From Corallococcus sp. AS-1-6 (lineage in GTDB: Bacteria > Myxococcota > Myxococcia > Myxococcales > Myxococcaceae): DNA of 64,000 nucleotides. Below, in pieces: positions 62,113 through 64,000 of the stretch; the stretch's first letter is position 1; the number at the start of each line of letters is the position of its first letter. A program made the translations under genes and the position numbers. The stretch spans positions 16,376-80,375 of the forward strand of contig NZ_JAIQDE010000038.1 in assembly GCF_020037015.1 (NCBI RefSeq), written 5' to 3'. Below the pieces are notes generated by a model, which ran no database searches, had not been told where the DNA came from, and saw nothing but the letters and a program-made list of their open reading frames with translations.

Positions 62113-63099
62113 ATGGCATCCAGTCCAAATAAATTGACCGATCGTCCAGAGTCGCTGGAGGCCCAGGGGGCGGATGTCCTGGCGGACGTCCTGGACACCC
62201 TGCGCCTGTCCACCCGGATGCACGGCCGCTTCGAGCTGTTCGCGCCGTGGGGGCTCCAGTTCGGAACCTCCCCGGGCGCGCACATCATCCTGGTCGCGCG
62301 CGGAGGGGCCCGGCTGGAGGTGGAGGGCGTCCCGGGAGCCCTGGAGCTGTGCGCGGGGGACCTGGCGGTGCTGCCGCATGGCGGAGGCCACACGCTGCGC
62401 GACGCGGAGGACAGCCCCGTTCATGTCCTGGCGCATGGGGCCTGCGCGAGCGCCCGCGGAAAGGGCTCCATCCGGCTGGGCGGCGACGGCGAGCGGACGA
62501 CGCTGGTCGCGGCGTCCTTCCAACTGGGCGTCGCGCCGCGCACGCTGCTCTTCAAGGAGCTGCCCCGTGTCATCCACCTGGCCGCGGACGACGCGGCGAC
62601 GGCGCCGTCACTGGCGTCCACGGTGCAGTTGCTGCTGACGGAGAGCGCGTCGTCGCATCCGGGGGCCACCGTCATCATGAGCCGGCTCGCGGACATCCTG
62701 CTGGTGCAGGCCTTGCGGGCGCACATCATGAAGTCGGAGGGTTCGTGCCGGGAGAGCGGGCTGCGGGCGCTGGCGGATCCGCAGATTGGCAAGGCGCTCG
62801 CGCTCATCCACGAGCGCCCCGAGGAGCCCTGGACGGTGGAGCGCCTCGCGTCCGCCGTGGCGCTGTCGCGGTCCGGCTTCGCCGCGCGCTTCAGTGAGCT
62901 CGTGGGAGAGCCGCCGCTGGAGTACCTGGTTGGGTGGAGGATGATCAAGGCCGCCCAGCTCCTGCGCGAAAGCGAGCTGCCCCTGAGCGAGGTCGCTCCG
63001 GCCATCGGCTACCAGAGCGAGGCGTCCTTCAACCGGGCCTTCAAGCGTTGGGATGGGACCGCCCCCGGCGCGTACCGGCGCAGCCACCGCCGGGCGTGA
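62113..63099 (+). CDS. AraC family regulator with N-terminal cupin domain
   Basis: 328 residues. The N-terminal cupin-6 domain (about 20-190): 'LADVLDTLRLSTRMHGRFELFAPWGLQFG', 'LCAGDLAVLPHGGGHTLRD'. The C-terminal double HTH (about 225-325): 'LALIHERPEEPWTVERLASAVALSRSGFAARFSELVGEPPLEYLVGWRMIKAAQLL' and 'EVAPAIGYQSEASFNRAFKRW', standard AraC. It most likely activates the divergent old-yellow-enzyme/pirin operon. The spacer to that operon is only 34 bp, so promoter elements must overlap coding ends or the true start lies a little downstream. Confidence 0.92.
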   Translation: MASSPNKLTDRPESLEAQGADVLADVLDTLRLSTRMHGRFELFAPWGLQFGTSPGAHIILVARGGARLEVEGVPGALELCAGDLAVLPHGGGHTLRDAEDSPVHVLAHGACASARGKGSIRLGGDGERTTLVAASFQLGVAPRTLLFKELPRVIHLAADDAATAPSLASTVQLLLTESASSHPGATVIMSRLADILLVQALRAHIMKSEGSCRESGLRALADPQIGKALALIHERPEEPWTVERLASAVALSRSGFAARFSELVGEPPLEYLVGWRMIKAAQLLRESELPLSEVAPAIGYQSEASFNRAFKRWDGTAPGAYRRSHRRA

Positions 63100-63149
63100 G
63101 GAGGGCATCGGAGGCCCGTGGCCCCCTGTGCACCGTCACGAGTGTTGCG

Positions 63150-64000
63150 TCACGGGGGCGACTCAGGCTGGAGATCCTTCTCTGGAGACGCGGCGTCCCA
63201 CCCCGACCGACAGTCGGACAAATCTTCCAAGGTCGCATCAGCCAAGCTCGTCTCGGAGCGTTCCGCTCGGGGCTCGCAGACGGAGTGCCTGTCCGGAGCG
63301 GCTGGAAGCGGTGGTTTCCCGCTGTCCTGCTTCATGACGAGGGCCACAGAGTGAAGGGTGGAGGCAACCTCGAGCACTGCGGTGGCCTCGGCGGCTGTGG
63401 CGAGACGGCCAAGGCCCTGCCCTGTCTCTTTGGGGAGGGCTTCCGGTGGCGTGTCCTGCTCCGCGGCTGATCCGAGGCGCTCTTCCGAGCAGAGGCGTGC
63501 CTTCAACGACTCGTCCTGACCAGGAGTTGACGTAGGAGCGCAAGAGTTGCCCTCCTCAGTGCCGGGGAGTGTCACCAGCGCAGCGTCCCGCGTGGTTGCT
63601 GATACAGGGGGCGTGAGGACGCACTCCTGTGTCAGGTGGTCCTCGGGTGAAGCCTGCTCATGAGGAGCGGGGGAGAAGGCATTCAGCACAAGCTCATCGC
63701 AAGCCTTCATCAGCGCCGGCAGCTCGTGCTGAAGCGCCCGTACGTCGCGCTCGTGGAGGACTGCCATCGCGCGGGAGGCCCACGCGCGCAGCGCGGCTCC
63801 GCCCAGGAGCGGCAGCAGTTCGGCGGCGCCTCCCATGAAGGCCCGTTGCAGGGACTGGACGAGGAGGACATGCCCGGGCCGCTCCGCCACGCGCGCCGCC
63901 TCCCGAAGCAACTCGAACTCCGTCTGGGCGCAAGCTGTACCCGACTCCCAGCGCGCCGCGTCCTGGAGCCGGAAGCACGCGCTCCCCAGCCGGTCCAGGT
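63150..64000 (-). CDS. GntR-type regulator, C-terminal part (cut by window edge)
   Basis: The reading frame is open from 64000 to the stop at 63150 (about 282 residues); the N-terminal HTH lies outside. The visible sequence aligns with the GntR protein at 22458: 'RLQDAARWESG', 'QTEFELLREAARVAERPGHVLLVQSLQRAF', 'LHERDVRALQHELPALMKACDELVL'. A long low-complexity tail follows, as in the paralogue, ending 'TLEDLSDCRSGWD'. That last part encodes palindrome copy 5. The two genes are therefore paralogues with homologous tails, though the tail sequences have drifted widely. Confidence 0.85.
   Translation of the reverse strand, partial: LDRLGSACFRLQDAARWESGTACAQTEFELLREAARVAERPGHVLLVQSLQRAFMGGAAELLPLLGGAALRAWASRAMAVLHERDVRALQHELPALMKACDELVLNAFSPAPHEQASPEDHLTQECVLTPPVSATTRDAALVTLPGTEEGNSCAPTSTPGQDESLKARLCSEERLGSAAEQDTPPEALPKETGQGLGRLATAAEATAVLEVASTLHSVALVMKQDSGKPPLPAAPDRHSVCEPRAERSETSLADATLEDLSDCRSGWDAASPEKDLQPESPP
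63200..63224. repeat. Palindromic repeat copy 5 (degenerate, inside GntR paralogue)
   Basis: Matches the 25-bp element at 19 positions; the right arm GTCGGACA is intact. It lies in the 3' coding region of the second GntR gene. The flanking bases ('TCTTCCAAGG' here, 'TCTCCAAGAC' at copy 2) confirm homologous positions. Confidence 0.55.

Overview
The window is chromosomal DNA of very high GC content from a myxobacterium, most likely of the Myxococcus/Corallococcus group. The evidence is an IF-3 of the Dsg type with an AUC start and a long C-terminal tail, three or more secreted proteins with MYXO-CTERM-like tails, a Ser/Thr kinase paired with a DUF2381-type protein, a SitA-type lipoprotein toxin with an Imm11 (MXAN_0049 family) immunity protein, and many lipoproteins. 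No rRNA, tRNA, CRISPR array, insertion sequence or clear prophage was seen. About 53 protein genes were called.

Layout. 0-9.2 kb: a beta-propeller protein, a CAP-domain lipoprotein, a translationally coupled DUF1587/1592-type plus DUF1552 pair, an M3 oligopeptidase lipoprotein and three small envelope proteins. 9.4-15.6 kb: an MFS transporter, a BNR/sialidase-like surface protein, infC, a trypsin-like protease and a LysM/lytic transglycosylase. 15.6-24.3 kb: two small basic or zinc-ribbon proteins, DUF2267, a cN-II-type 5'-nucleotidase, a START-like protein, DUF5131, a LysR/SDR divergent pair and a GntR regulator. 24.3-28.8 kb: a membrane Ser/Thr kinase with a short DUF2381-like partner, a helix-hairpin-helix lipoprotein, and a small HTH protein coupled to a methionine aminopeptidase behind a perfect palindrome. 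28.9-48.6 kb: a maltodextrin/starch locus holding pullulanase, two GH13 amylases, malK-malE-malF-malG, two glucodextranase-C-like proteins and a 732-residue outer-membrane beta-barrel. Polymers would be cut at the surface, passed through the barrel, cut again by the GH13 lipoproteins and imported by the ABC transporter. A SitA5-like AHH nuclease toxin and its immunity gene sit inside this locus at 44.3-46.9 kb. 48.7-64 kb: DUF4032, a metallophosphoesterase, a thioesterase, a fused EIIA-HPr-EI PTS protein with 1-phosphofructokinase, a methyltransferase, a small membrane protein behind twin BlaI/MecI-like operators, a PD-(D/E)XK protein with a helical-repeat partner, an Mpo1-like protein, a pirin/old-yellow-enzyme operon divergent from an AraC regulator, and a second GntR gene cut by the window edge.

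The most interesting system is the toxin-immunity module. The toxin is a lipoprotein with an AHH nuclease C-terminus, the type delivered by outer-membrane exchange in M. xanthus. Its immunity gene is a fusion of a complete Imm11 domain to a complete Suppressor-of-fused (SUFU) domain, with a possible internal start. The second is a dispersed 25-bp palindrome, found upstream of one GntR gene, inside the 3' ends of both GntR paralogues, and in front of an MFS transporter gene.
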